DNA from: Solidesulfovibrio carbinolicus
GTDB lineage: Bacteria > Desulfobacterota > Desulfovibrionia > Desulfovibrionales > Desulfovibrionaceae
Reading direction: 5' to 3'
NCBI RefSeq assembly: GCF_004135975.1
Contig: NZ_CP026538.1
Location: 2,356,001 to 2,420,000, forward strand
Length of the DNA stretch: 64,000 nt
The notes under the pieces are model-generated. The model worked only from the letters and a program-made list of their open reading frames with translations. It was not told the DNA's origin and did no database searches. The position numbers were made by a program, and so were the translations under genes. Position 1 is the stretch's first letter. Each line of letters starts with the position of its first letter. Shown piece by piece: positions 1 through 7,769 of this stretch.

Positions 1-62
1 GGGGGATCAAGGTGCGGCTGACCGACGGGCAAGTCGGCCGGGTGCACCGCATCCTCGACTGA
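1..62 (+). CDS. YwbE-family (DUF2196) protein, 3' end only
   Basis: Only the last 19 codons are present; the reading frame runs from base 3 to the TGA at 60-62. The C-terminal peptide contains GIKVRLTDGQVGRV followed by HRILD, which is the characteristic end of the small YwbE/DUF2196 family (normally about 65 residues). The function of that family is not established. The gene is cut by the window edge, so start, promoter and operon partners cannot be seen. Confidence 0.7.
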   Translation, partial: GIKVRLTDGQVGRVHRILD

Positions 63-214
63 CCGACCGCAATCCGGCCACCGAAGCCAAGGTGGGCATT
101 GCCGGTCGGCCGGAAGCATCGTCGGACCAATTTTGCTGCGGCCGCCGGGGCAGGGCGGGCGTCGCCTGTCGGCCTGGGGCCTCGTCCGCTTGACTGACCG
201 GCTGATTGGCCGGC

Positions 215-451
215 CTACTCCGCCCGCCACAAGGTCTGGACCGGAGTAAAGGCGGCGTCGAGTTCGGGGCTGATTTCCACCGCCACCTCGCCGTTCTGGC
301 GCGACAGGCGCACATGGGCCTTGGGATCCAGGCCGGCGCTTTGGGCTTCTTCACGCCAACGGGCCACGTCGGCCGCCACAATGGCGTCAAAGCCTGCCTC
401 GGGCCGAGGTGGGGCCGCGAAACTCGATACTGTCACCCACTCCTGCGACAC
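215..451 (-). CDS. Hypothetical protein, 78 aa
   Basis: A 78-residue protein with no family I recognise. It has no signal peptide or membrane segment. The middle part is rich in Ala, Arg and Glu (FDAIVAADVARWREEAQSAG, residues about 21-40) and is probably helical; the end (VAVEISPELDAAFTPVQTL) looks more mixed. It lies 48 bases after the DUF488 gene on the same strand and could be the last gene of the tag-DUF488 transcript. Codon use is typical of the window, which supports it being real. Function unknown. Confidence 0.55.
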   Translation of the reverse strand: MSQEWVTVSSFAAPPRPEAGFDAIVAADVARWREEAQSAGLDPKAHVRLSRQNGEVAVEISPELDAAFTPVQTLWRAE

Positions 452-499
452 GTTGTTTCTCCTTGCGCTTTGGCCGGCGTCAGGGGCTGGCCATGATGA

Positions 500-1000
500 T
501 TATTGGCAATCCCTGTCGTGCAGGGGACAGGCCAGGGCAAAATCGTTCCAGGCCGGCGTATGCGGTTCCAGGCGGCCGTCGCCCCGGATGTGGACCACGC
601 GCGCGCCCCGGGCGAGAAGTTCCGGAGCGATGCGACCGGCCCGGCAACAGCGCCTGGGGTCTTCCTCGGCGCACAGCAGGGTCAAGCGCCAGGCCTGCCG
701 CCAGTATTGCATGATCCGCTCGATGCCGCGCACAAAGGACACCGCCGCCTCGATGGGCGTGCCGCTCGGCCGGCCGCCGAGTTCCCGGCCCATATAGACG
801 TAGGACACGCCCCAGAGGCCAAGGGACGGCTCCAAGAGCTCCTTGGAAAACTGCGGCATGTAACGCGAGGTCGGAGCGGTGCGCACATCAATGACCATGT
901 TGACGCCCTGACGGGCCAGCAGGCTTAAAAACACGACCCGCTCCAGGCCGCCATGCCCAATGGTATGGATGGGCGGGCGGGCCAGCGGCTTGGCGGCCAT
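500..1000 (-). CDS. DUF488 domain-containing protein
   Basis: 166 residues matching the DUF488 family. The N-terminal motif HTIGHGG (12-18) is followed by the hallmark VIDVRTAPTSRYMPQF (about 36-51), then YMGRELGGRP (about 68-77). A Cys-rich stretch CAEEDPRRCCR near residue 109 and a closing H-rich region are also typical. DUF488 proteins are small cytoplasmic proteins of unknown biochemical function; the conserved Arg, Cys and His residues suggest an enzyme. Its ATG lies three bases after the stop of tag, so the two are almost certainly co-transcribed and translationally coupled. Confidence 0.85.
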   Translation of the reverse strand: MAAKPLARPPIHTIGHGGLERVVFLSLLARQGVNMVIDVRTAPTSRYMPQFSKELLEPSLGLWGVSYVYMGRELGGRPSGTPIEAAVSFVRGIERIMQYWRQAWRLTLLCAEEDPRRCCRAGRIAPELLARGARVVHIRGDGRLEPHTPAWNDFALACPLHDRDCQ

Positions 1001-1003
1001 CCC

Positions 1004-1600
1004 TTAGACCTCCCCGGTCAGCTCCCGGAAACGGAAGCAGCCGCGCAGATGGTCGTTGACCAGTCCGGCGGCCTGCAAAAAGGCGTAGACGATGGTGGGG
1101 CCGACAAAGCCAAAACCACGCTTTTTGAGATCGCGGCTGATGGTTTCGGCCAATGGCGTGACGGCCGGAACCTGTTTGATGTCGTCCCAGCCGCCGATGA
1201 CCGGTTTGCCGTCCACAAAACGCCAGAGGTAGGCGTCAAACGAGCCGAAGGCCTCCTGTACGGCCAGGAGAGCCTGGGCGTTTTTCACGGACGCCGCCAC
1301 CTTGGCCTTGTTGCGGATGATGCCGGCATCGGCCAGGAGCCGAGCCTGATCGGCCGGGCCATAGGCGGCGATGCGGACCGGATCAAACCCTTGGTAGGCC
1401 GCGCGGTAGCCTTCCCGGCGCTTGAGCACCGTGAGCCACGACAGGCCGGCCTGGGCCCCTTCGAGGATGAGCAGTTCGAACAGCGCCCGGTCGTCATGGA
1501 GCGGCGCGCCCCATTCCTCGTCATGGTAGCGCACGTACAGCGGCAACTCCCCGCACCAGGGACACCGAGGCTTGTCGGCAACGTCCACATGCATCCTCAT
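1004..1600 (-). CDS. tag: DNA-3-methyladenine glycosylase I
   Basis: 198-residue base-excision repair enzyme that removes 3-methyladenine from alkylated DNA. The family's zinc site is visible: C13 in RCPWCG, H26 in YHDEEWG, then H184 and C188 in DHLRGCF, with the same spacing as the four zinc ligands of the E. coli enzyme. The segment FELLILEGAQAGLSW (about 41-55) is also diagnostic. The ATG is preceded by GAGGAC. It heads a short minus-strand operon with DUF488 and a small hypothetical gene. Confidence 0.95.
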   Translation of the reverse strand: MRMHVDVADKPRCPWCGELPLYVRYHDEEWGAPLHDDRALFELLILEGAQAGLSWLTVLKRREGYRAAYQGFDPVRIAAYGPADQARLLADAGIIRNKAKVAASVKNAQALLAVQEAFGSFDAYLWRFVDGKPVIGGWDDIKQVPAVTPLAETISRDLKKRGFGFVGPTIVYAFLQAAGLVNDHLRGCFRFRELTGEV

Positions 1601-1697
1601 TGTCCTCTGTCGGGAACAGGGCGAAAAGCGAAAACGCTTAAGCCCTGCAAGCGCCCATGATTTACTGGCAACCCACTGACATAACCCTCCCCGAAAA

Positions 1698-1779
1698 CCA
1701 TTTGGGGGGTCAGGGGGGCCTCAGGCCCCCAGCGGAGAGGTCCAGGAGAGGCAGAGCCTCTCCTGGCCGCCGGAGGCAC
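1698..1779 (-). repeat. Intergenic stem-loop element, copy A
   Basis: Minus-strand copy that begins ten bases after the ubiD stop codon. It carries the core GTGCCTCCGGCGGCC, a perfect 11-bp stem (CCAGGAGAGGC / GCCTCTCCTGG, loop TCT), then a second G/C hairpin and the C-tract ending in CCCCCCAAATGG. It is the longest copy, with an extra hairpin of about 30 bases compared with the others. No run of T follows, so it is not a textbook intrinsic terminator. The rest of the 1601-1788 gap shows nothing recognisable. Confidence 0.8.
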
Positions 1780-1788
1780 TTTCCTCGT

Positions 1789-3234
1789 CTACAACCCCAA
1801 TTCGCCCCAGACTGCGTCGATGCGGGCCTTGGTGGCCGGGTCCATGACCAGGGCGTCGGGCCAGCCCCGGGTATGACCTTCCTCGGGGCCTTTTTTCGTG
1901 GCGTCGATGCCCATCTTGCCGCCGAAGCAGGCCATGGGCGCGCTGTGGTCCAGGGCGTCGAGCGGGCCGTCCACGATGACCACGTCGCGCCGCGGATCGA
2001 CGTTGTTGCCCACGCGCCACCAGACTTCGGCCGTGTTTTGCACGTTGACCTCGGCGTCCACCACCACGATGAACTTGGTGAACATCATCTGGCCCAGGCC
2101 CCAGATGGCGTACATGATCTTGCGGGTCTGGCCGGGGTAGCGCTTGTCGATGGAGACGAAGCAGAAGTTGTGGAACACGCCTTCGACCGGCAGGCTCAGA
2201 TCGACGATTTCGGGCAGCTGCTTTTTGATCAGCGGCAAGAACAGGCGCTCGGTGGCCTTGCCCATGTAGGTGTCTTCCATGGGCGGCTGGCCGACCAGGG
2301 TGGCCGGATAAACGGCGTCCTCGCGGTGGGTGATGGCCGTTACGTGGAAGACCGGATAGTCGTCGGCCAGGGAGTAGTAGCCGGTGTGGTCGCCAAACGG
2401 GCCTTCGCGGCGGCGCTCGCCGGGTTCGACGTAGCCTTCCAGCACGAACTGGCTGTTGGCCGGAACCTGCAAGTCCACGGTCTTGCATTGCACGAGCTCC
2501 ACGGCCTTTTGGCGCAGGAAGCCGGCGAAGAGAAATTCGTCGATGTCGTCGGGCAGCGGCGCGGTGGCGGCATAGGTGCAGGCCGGGTCCGGGCCGATGG
2601 CCACGGCCACTTCCAGGCGCTCCCCGCGCTTTTCGGCCAGCCGGTAGTGGGCGGCGCAGCCCTTGTGGCGGTGCCAGTGCATCCCGGTGGTGGTCTTGTC
2701 GAAGACCTGCATCCGGTACATGCCGACGTTGCGTTTGCCAGTCTCGGGGTCCTTGGTGATGACCACCGGGAAGGTGATGAACGGGCCGGCGTCGCCGGGC
2801 CAGGTGGTGAGCACCGGCAGGATGGACAGGTCCACGGCGTCGCCGGTCAGGACCACGTCCTGGCAGGGGGCGCTGGCAACGGTCTTGGGGAAGATGCCGG
2901 CCATCTTGGCGAGCTTGGGCAACATTTTGAGCTTGTCGATAAGCCCTTCGGGCTTTTCCATCTCCAGCACGTCGTCGATGCGCCGGCCCAGGGCGTCGAG
3001 ATCCTCGGACTCCAGGGCCAGGTTCATGCGCGGGAAGGACCCGAAGGCGTTGGTCACCACCGGGAAGCGCGAACCCTTGGGATTTTCGAAATATAGCGCC
3101 GGCCCCACTGCCTTGGACACCCGGTCGGTGACCTCGGCGATTTCCAGATATGGGTCCAGGGGCGCAGCAATGCGCCTCAGTTCGCCCTTTTTGTCCAAAA
3201 GCCGCAAAAATTCCTGCAAATCCTTGTACGCCAT
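1789..3234 (-). CDS. UbiD family decarboxylase
   Basis: 481-residue member of the UbiD/MenG-type prenyl-FMN-dependent decarboxylases. Conserved landmarks are NVGMYRMQVFD (169-179), MHWHRH (185-190) and EGPFGDHTGYYS (277-288), the last being the signature of the family. Length matches full-size UbiD proteins. In an organism that uses the futalosine route (MqnC is encoded 3 kb away), a UbiD protein is a good candidate for the late decarboxylation in menaquinone synthesis, but aromatic-acid decarboxylation cannot be excluded. Activity would need a UbiX prenyltransferase encoded elsewhere. The gene stands alone and is followed by a repeat element. Confidence 0.92.
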   Translation of the reverse strand: MAYKDLQEFLRLLDKKGELRRIAAPLDPYLEIAEVTDRVSKAVGPALYFENPKGSRFPVVTNAFGSFPRMNLALESEDLDALGRRIDDVLEMEKPEGLIDKLKMLPKLAKMAGIFPKTVASAPCQDVVLTGDAVDLSILPVLTTWPGDAGPFITFPVVITKDPETGKRNVGMYRMQVFDKTTTGMHWHRHKGCAAHYRLAEKRGERLEVAVAIGPDPACTYAATAPLPDDIDEFLFAGFLRQKAVELVQCKTVDLQVPANSQFVLEGYVEPGERRREGPFGDHTGYYSLADDYPVFHVTAITHREDAVYPATLVGQPPMEDTYMGKATERLFLPLIKKQLPEIVDLSLPVEGVFHNFCFVSIDKRYPGQTRKIMYAIWGLGQMMFTKFIVVVDAEVNVQNTAEVWWRVGNNVDPRRDVVIVDGPLDALDHSAPMACFGGKMGIDATKKGPEEGHTRGWPDALVMDPATKARIDAVWGELGL

Positions 3235-3285
3235 GCGTGAACGCTCCGGGTGTGGTCGATCCGGCGTGACCGCCGGTAAGGGCTT

Positions 3286-4170
3286 TTATACGCGAAGCCG
3301 CAGCCCCGTAAAGGGCCGGGCCGCGCCGGCGATAAGCGGCGCAAAAAGTCCGCCGGACTCGGCCGGGGCAAGCGGCCCGAGATGCACGCAGACTGGCGCG
3401 AGTTCGCGATGGCCCAGGCGCACGGAAGTCAGGGCGGCGACAAGCCCTTCTCCGGCCTCGGGACGCTCCAGGGACAGCCGGTAACTGGCTCGGTTCATGG
3501 ACAGGGAAAAGATCCCGGAGACCCGGCCGGCCTCGGCCAGCCGGCCAAAGAGCCGCAAGGTAAATGTGCGGCCGGACCGCGTGACCAGGCCTTCGCTGGC
3601 GTCCAGACCGGGAAAGGCCCAAGGCAGGTAGACCGGCCGCCCGGCCTGAACCGGCAGGAAGGCCCGGGCCAGGCGCAGCAGTTCCCGCAGGCGACCGTAA
3701 AGGCCGGCCGCTTCTGGGGTGGACGCAAGCCAATCGAAAAGGCGTTTACGGGCGGCCAGCGGGGCCAGGGGCGCGTTTGGACCCGCCGCGCCTGTCTCGG
3801 CGAAAAGCGGCGGCCCGCGATGGAGCACGGCTTCGAAACGCGAGCGTGCATCGGCCAGGGCGGCCAGGAGCAGGGCCGGATCGTCCACGGCCGAGGGCGG
3901 CGGGGTGATGTCGCGCAGGAGCAGTTCCGGCTCCAGGCGTTCGATGCGGAAAACGAGTTCCCGCCCCAGGCTTGGTTCGTGGTCCAGGGCGGCCAGCAGC
4001 TTGTGGCCGGCCAGATTCACCCAGAAAAGGCCCTGGGGACCGGGCGCGAGGAGCCGGCCGCGTACGGTCTGGCCAACCTTCCGGCCGCGCTTGAAAGCCT
4101 GGGGATCGGAGCGGTCCCGACCGTCGCCGCCGGACGGCGTGCCGCCGGTAGAGCCCCCTGAGACGCGCAT
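3286..4170 (-). CDS. Hypothetical protein, 294 aa
   Basis: I do not recognise a named family. After a Gly/Arg-rich, probably disordered start (1-35), the segment VGQTVRGRLLAPGPQGLF (about 32-49) and following GRELVFRIERL resemble the beta-rich module seen in flagellar hook-length-control-like proteins, but the match is weak. The rest is rich in Leu, Ala and Arg without membrane segments or a signal peptide. It lies between ubiD and a secreted protein gene on the same strand. Codon use is normal for the window. A regulatory or structural role cannot be inferred. Confidence 0.6.
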   Translation of the reverse strand: MRVSGGSTGGTPSGGDGRDRSDPQAFKRGRKVGQTVRGRLLAPGPQGLFWVNLAGHKLLAALDHEPSLGRELVFRIERLEPELLLRDITPPPSAVDDPALLLAALADARSRFEAVLHRGPPLFAETGAAGPNAPLAPLAARKRLFDWLASTPEAAGLYGRLRELLRLARAFLPVQAGRPVYLPWAFPGLDASEGLVTRSGRTFTLRLFGRLAEAGRVSGIFSLSMNRASYRLSLERPEAGEGLVAALTSVRLGHRELAPVCVHLGPLAPAESGGLFAPLIAGAARPFTGLRLRV

Positions 4171-4185
4171 GGCATGTCCTTCGTT

Positions 4186-4644
4186 TCAGGGCTTGCCGGT
4201 CAGTTCGAAGTAATCGGCCCGGTCTATGCCCGGGAATTCGAACACCGTCGGCGTACAGGTTCCTTCACGGATGACGCGTAGTTCGCAAGGCATGACCGCC
4301 CCGGCCTTGATGCCGTACTTGGCGGCGAAACGCGGTCCGGGCGGCATGGAGTTGATGAGCGTGAAGGTATGGACGACGTCTTGCTTGTAGAGCGGCTCGT
4401 CCGTGATGGGCTGGTTAGGCACGAACTGGAAGGTCATGGCCAGGGGCGGGTAGGGCGTGGGCACGCCGGCCGTGGGAGAATCCGGCTGCCAGGCCTTGAC
4501 GTCCACGAACGTGGCCGTGCCAGGGTAGCTCTCATAGCGGCAGGGGCCGCCCACGCGTTCGGGGCCGGCGGCCTGGGCCAGGGCAGGCAGACAGGCAAAG
4601 GCGGCAAGGACGGCGGACAACAGCAACAGGCAGGAACGGAGCAT
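4186..4644 (-). CDS. Secreted hypothetical protein, 152 aa
   Basis: The N-terminus (MLRSCLLLLSAVLAAFACLPALAQA) is a clear Sec signal peptide, probably cleaved after ALAQA near residue 25. The mature part is 125 residues with three cysteines (C35, C123 and C132 approximately), rich in Pro and Thr, and contains AKYGIKAGAVMPCELRV. No membrane anchor or known domain is apparent, so the protein is probably periplasmic. The start is supported by GGAGG eight bases upstream. It may be co-transcribed with its downstream neighbour, 15 bases away. Function unknown. Confidence 0.7.
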   Translation of the reverse strand: MLRSCLLLLSAVLAAFACLPALAQAAGPERVGGPCRYESYPGTATFVDVKAWQPDSPTAGVPTPYPPLAMTFQFVPNQPITDEPLYKQDVVHTFTLINSMPPGPRFAAKYGIKAGAVMPCELRVIREGTCTPTVFEFPGIDRADYFELTGKP

Positions 4645-4680
4645 GGCAAACCTCCTTTGGAGGCTGATGGACGATGGGCG

Positions 4681-5553
4681 TTATTTGGCCAACAGACGCA
4701 GGTACAGATCGCCGCGCATGGGGCCGATGCGCCGGCCCATGCCCTTGAGGCGGATGGGCCGGCCCACCACGAAATCCGGCGGCAGGGTGACTTCCACCAT
4801 GGTCGGCTTGGTATTGCCCAGGCCATGTCGGATGCCGACTCGTATGCGGGTTCCGGGGAGCAGACTGGCGCTTGGCAGATGCACGGTCTGTTCGTCGTCA
4901 AGCTGTTTTTTAAAGTATCCCTTGAGATTTTCCAAAAAGCCCTTGGACATGTCAAAGGATACAGCCTTGTCGCCCCAGCTGAACGACATTTCCCGAGCGC
5001 CCTTGGCCGCCACCTTTCTGGCGGTGCGCTGGGGGCCGCTTTTCACTTGCCGGTAGATGTCCTCGAAGACCTGCCGGGCAAAGGGGTCCTTGAGCAGGTC
5101 CTGAAGCACTTCCTCGCGGCGGAAATAGAACCCGGCGTCGTCGTTGTCCTTGGAGGCCTTGGTGTAGGCCTGCTTGGCTTTGCGCTGCTGCTGGCGCGCC
5201 CCGGCCTCGGCTCCAGGAGGCGGTGGGGGAGGCGGCGGCGGGCTGCCCGGGCGGGAAGTCCTCGCATCCGCGCCCGGACCCGGCGAAGCCTTGGGACCGG
5301 CGGTTTTGTCCTCCCCCGGCGGCCTGTAGCCGGCCGTGTCGTCGCGGTCGGCCAGATAGTGGCGCAGGAGCAGGTAGGCTTCGTTTAAGCGTTGGAACTT
5401 GCGCTTGGCCGCCGGATCGTCGGGATGCAGGTCCGGGTGAAGCTTGAAGGCAAGCTTGCGATAGGCCGATTTGACGGCCTCGATGTCGTCGCGGGCGGAA
5501 ACCCCAAGCAGGGCGCGCGCCTGATCCAGGCGCATGGAATCCTGTCCGCCCAT
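4681..5553 (-). CDS. DnaJ (J-domain) co-chaperone-like protein
   Basis: 290 residues. An N-terminal J-domain spans about 7-75 with the essential HPD at 39-41 (FKLHPDLHPDD). A low-complexity Pro/Gly linker with nine consecutive prolines follows (about 95-125). The C-terminal part (about 215-288) has the beta-rich substrate-binding character of CbpA/DnaJ (TRIRVGIRHGLG, then PIRLKGMGRRIGPMRGDLYL). There is no Cys-rich zinc domain, so it is a type II/III J-protein that would stimulate an Hsp70 partner. An ATG six codons in (MRLDQ) is an equally possible start. Confidence 0.88.
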   Translation of the reverse strand: MGGQDSMRLDQARALLGVSARDDIEAVKSAYRKLAFKLHPDLHPDDPAAKRKFQRLNEAYLLLRHYLADRDDTAGYRPPGEDKTAGPKASPGPGADARTSRPGSPPPPPPPPPGAEAGARQQQRKAKQAYTKASKDNDDAGFYFRREEVLQDLLKDPFARQVFEDIYRQVKSGPQRTARKVAAKGAREMSFSWGDKAVSFDMSKGFLENLKGYFKKQLDDEQTVHLPSASLLPGTRIRVGIRHGLGNTKPTMVEVTLPPDFVVGRPIRLKGMGRRIGPMRGDLYLRLLAK

Positions 5554-5565
5554 GGCCGCGCCGCC

Positions 5566-6018
5566 TTAAGGGTTGTCCGGACAGGTCTCGACCAGGGCCT
5601 CGGGCACGTCGGCGCCCCGGGGCCGGCAAAGTCCCCGGCTGGTCAGATAGTCGCGGCCTTGCCTGGCGAATTCGGCGTGGGGGGCCTGCATGTTGATGCC
5701 CGGGCAGTCCTCGGCGGCCATGGCGTGGCTGTCGGCGTCGATGATGTTGCCGCGAAAGTACGGCCAAGCCCGGCATACGTCGGGACGGGCCGGATGCACC
5801 GAGCAACCATCTGCATAAAAAATGCAATAGTTGTCGTCGCCGGTGATCAGCCGTTGCCGGCCGCCGACGAACTCGGCATAGCGCGAAAGAAACGTCTCGC
5901 GGTCAAGCTTTACGTGGCCGGCCAGCCGCTCGATGTCGGCGGCGGACATGACGATGCCGCCCACGCCCTGACAGCAGTGGCCGCAACGTTGACAGACAAA
6001 GGCGGTGACGGTCGGCAT
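5566..6018 (-). CDS. YkgJ family cysteine cluster protein
   Basis: 150 residues with the CxxCxxCC pattern near the N-terminus (CQRCGHCCQG, about 9-18), followed by CIFY, CSVHPARPDVCRAWPY and later Cys residues. This spacing defines the YkgJ/UPF0153 zinc- or iron-binding cluster family, whose role is not established. The start at 6018 was chosen because AGGAAG sits seven bases upstream of that ATG; an in-frame GTG two codons earlier is less well placed. It lies between the DnaJ-like and CoA-binding genes, 12 and 10 bases away, in an apparent operon. Confidence 0.9.
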   Translation of the reverse strand: MPTVTAFVCQRCGHCCQGVGGIVMSAADIERLAGHVKLDRETFLSRYAEFVGGRQRLITGDDNYCIFYADGCSVHPARPDVCRAWPYFRGNIIDADSHAMAAEDCPGINMQAPHAEFARQGRDYLTSRGLCRPRGADVPEALVETCPDNP

Positions 6019-6027
6019 TTCCACTTC

Positions 6028-6441
6028 CTATCCCCAAAGGCGGCGGTATTCAACCATGGTGCAACGATCTTCCACGACAACGACGCCCGTCGGCGCGAGC
6101 ATGGCCCGGGCCTCGGGGCTGGCGATACCCGTCTGCATCCAGAAACCGGCCGGCCTGTGCGCCAAGGCCAACACCTCGGCGGCATGGCCGGGGCAGGCCA
6201 TCGGGGCGCGGAAAAGGTTCACTAAATCGATGGGTTCGTCGATCAAGGCCAGGGTCTTGCGGGCCGGGATGCCCCAGACCTCGGCCCGGGCCGGATGCAC
6301 CGGAATGACCCGGAAGCCGGCGGTTAAAAGGAAACGTCCGACCATGTCCACGTCCGTACCGGGACGGTCCTTGGCCCCAATGAGCGCGATGGTCTTGCCC
6401 GGGGCAAGCATTTCCTTGAGCGTCGAATCGGCGTAGAGCAT
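6028..6441 (-). CDS. CoA-binding (YccU-type) protein
   Basis: 137-residue single-domain Rossmann protein of the CoA-binding family. The glycine-rich turn is IALIGAKDRPG (about 18-28), followed by GFRVIPVHP (about 42-50) and VWGIPARKTL, all typical of YccU-like proteins. Such proteins bind CoA or related nucleotides; their physiological role is unclear. The start is the ATG at 6441 with GGAGA just upstream; a longer reading from 6498 would overlap the promoter region of mqnC. It is divergent from mqnC, with 78 bases between the two starts for both promoters. Confidence 0.9.
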   Translation of the reverse strand: MLYADSTLKEMLAPGKTIALIGAKDRPGTDVDMVGRFLLTAGFRVIPVHPARAEVWGIPARKTLALIDEPIDLVNLFRAPMACPGHAAEVLALAHRPAGFWMQTGIASPEARAMLAPTGVVVVEDRCTMVEYRRLWG

Positions 6442-6519
6442 CAGGTCTCCGGGTGTTTTCGTTTGCGGCAAAAACGTGTATCGGCTTGGCGGCATCACTG
6501 CCTGGAGGTCAACCGCACC

Positions 6520-7563
6520 ATGCCGGATCGCGCCATAGCCCGCTTAAGCTTGGACCAGGCCCGCGCCCTTTGGGAAAACGAGGACGTCTTTTCCCTGGGC
6601 AAATTGGCCCACGCCGCCCGACTCGCCCTGCATCCCGAGCCGGTGGTCACCTACATCGTGGACCGCAACATCAATTATACCAATATTTGCGCCTGCGGCT
6701 GCCGGTTCTGCGCCTTTTTCAAGGCCCCGGGGCAGCCGGGAGGCTACGTGCTTTCGCCCGAGGAACTGGCCGCCAAGGTGGCCGAGACCGTGGAGCTCGG
6801 CGGCTGGCAGATCCTGCTTCAGGGCGGGATGCATCCCGAACTGCGGCTGGGCTTTTACACCGACATGCTGTCCGCGTTGCGCCGCCAGTTCCCCAGCGTG
6901 GCCGTGCACGGCTTCTCGCCGCCGGAAATTGTTTTCCTGGCCGAAATGGAAGGGCTGTCCATAGCCGAGGTCCTGGCCGAACTCAAGGCCGCGGGACTGG
7001 CTTCCCTGCCTGGCGGCGGGGCGGAAATCCTCTCCGATCCCGTCCGCAGCCACGTTTCGCCCAAAAAATGCCCGGCCGACGCCTGGATCGGCGTCATGGC
7101 CGAAGCCCACAAGCAAGGCCTTCGCTCCACCGCCACCATGGTCATCGGCCTTGGCGAGACCATCGAACACCGGCTGGAACACCTGCTGCGCATCCGCGAT
7201 CTGCAAGACAGGACTGGCGGCTTCACGGCCTTCATCCCCTGGTCCTTCCAGCCCGGCAACACGGCGTTAGACGTGCCGGAAACCTCGTCCTGGGAATACC
7301 TGCGAACGCTGGCCCTGTCGCGGCTGTTCCTGGACAACGTGCCCAACATCCAGGCCTCCTGGGTGACCCAAGGTCCCATGATCGGCCAGACCGCGCTCTA
7401 TTTCGGAGCCAACGATTTCGGTTCCACCATGATCGAGGAAAACGTGGTGGCCGCCGCCGGCGTCCACTTCCGCATGGAAGAAGAAGAACTGCGCCGGCTG
7501 GTGGTCAAGGCCGGCTTCGAGCCCGTGCGCCGCAACATGGATTACTCGCGCCGCGAAGGGTGA
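6520..7563 (+). CDS. mqnC: Cyclic dehypoxanthinyl futalosine synthase
   Basis: 347-residue radical SAM enzyme of the futalosine menaquinone pathway, which cyclises dehypoxanthinyl futalosine. The CX3CX2C iron-sulfur motif is C57-C61-C64 (ICACGCRFC). Other family marks are NINYTNIC just before it, LQGGMHPEL, HGFSPPEI and VIGLGET, and the C-terminal ANDFGSTMIEENVV. The ATG at 6520 follows GGAGGT; an upstream in-frame reading from 6463 adds nothing conserved. The other mqn genes are not in the window. A repeat element (copy B) starts 29 bases after the stop. Confidence 0.96.
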   Translation: MPDRAIARLSLDQARALWENEDVFSLGKLAHAARLALHPEPVVTYIVDRNINYTNICACGCRFCAFFKAPGQPGGYVLSPEELAAKVAETVELGGWQILLQGGMHPELRLGFYTDMLSALRRQFPSVAVHGFSPPEIVFLAEMEGLSIAEVLAELKAAGLASLPGGGAEILSDPVRSHVSPKKCPADAWIGVMAEAHKQGLRSTATMVIGLGETIEHRLEHLLRIRDLQDRTGGFTAFIPWSFQPGNTALDVPETSSWEYLRTLALSRLFLDNVPNIQASWVTQGPMIGQTALYFGANDFGSTMIEENVVAAAGVHFRMEEEELRRLVVKAGFEPVRRNMDYSRREG

Positions 7564-7591
7564 GGGTATAGGGGAGGGGGAGAGAGGCGAA

Positions 7592-7635
7592 GAATGCCTC
7601 CGGCGGCCGGGGGCCTGAGGCCCCCAGACCCCCCG
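7592..7635 (+). repeat. Intergenic stem-loop element, copy B
   Basis: Plus-strand copy in sense orientation 29 bases after mqnC. Core ATGCCTCCGGCGGCC, stem CCGGGGGCC with its pairing arm reading GGCCCCCAG (one variant base), then AGACCCCCC. It faces copy C, 80 bases away, so the two form a convergent pair in the space between the convergent genes mqnC and the EamA gene. Confidence 0.85.
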
Positions 7636-7714
7636 CATAAAGACAAAGGTTAAAGGGGAGTTGGCGCAACTTGGCGTTGTTGTCGGCGTTTGAAATAGTT
7701 AAACGCAAACGGGA

Positions 7715-7753
7715 TTCCAAAGGGCGGCAGCCCTTTGGCCGCCGGAGGCTTTT
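7715..7753 (-). repeat. Intergenic stem-loop element, copy C
   Basis: Minus-strand copy, sense orientation, about 17 bases after the EamA stop codon. Core AGCCTCCGGCGGCC is followed by a perfect 9-bp stem CCAAAGGGC / GCCCTTTGG with loop TGCC. The stem sequence is unlike that of copies B, E and G but pairing is kept. The DNA between B and C (7636-7714) is noticeably richer in A+T and shows no gene. Confidence 0.82.
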
Positions 7754-7769
7754 CCCCTACCTACTACTG

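Noticed and set aside
1657-3096. Long open frame on the plus strand opposite ubiD, plus a 670-codon frame on the minus strand in another phase
   Set aside because: These are third-position G+C bias shadows of ubiD; they resemble no protein and lack ribosome sites.
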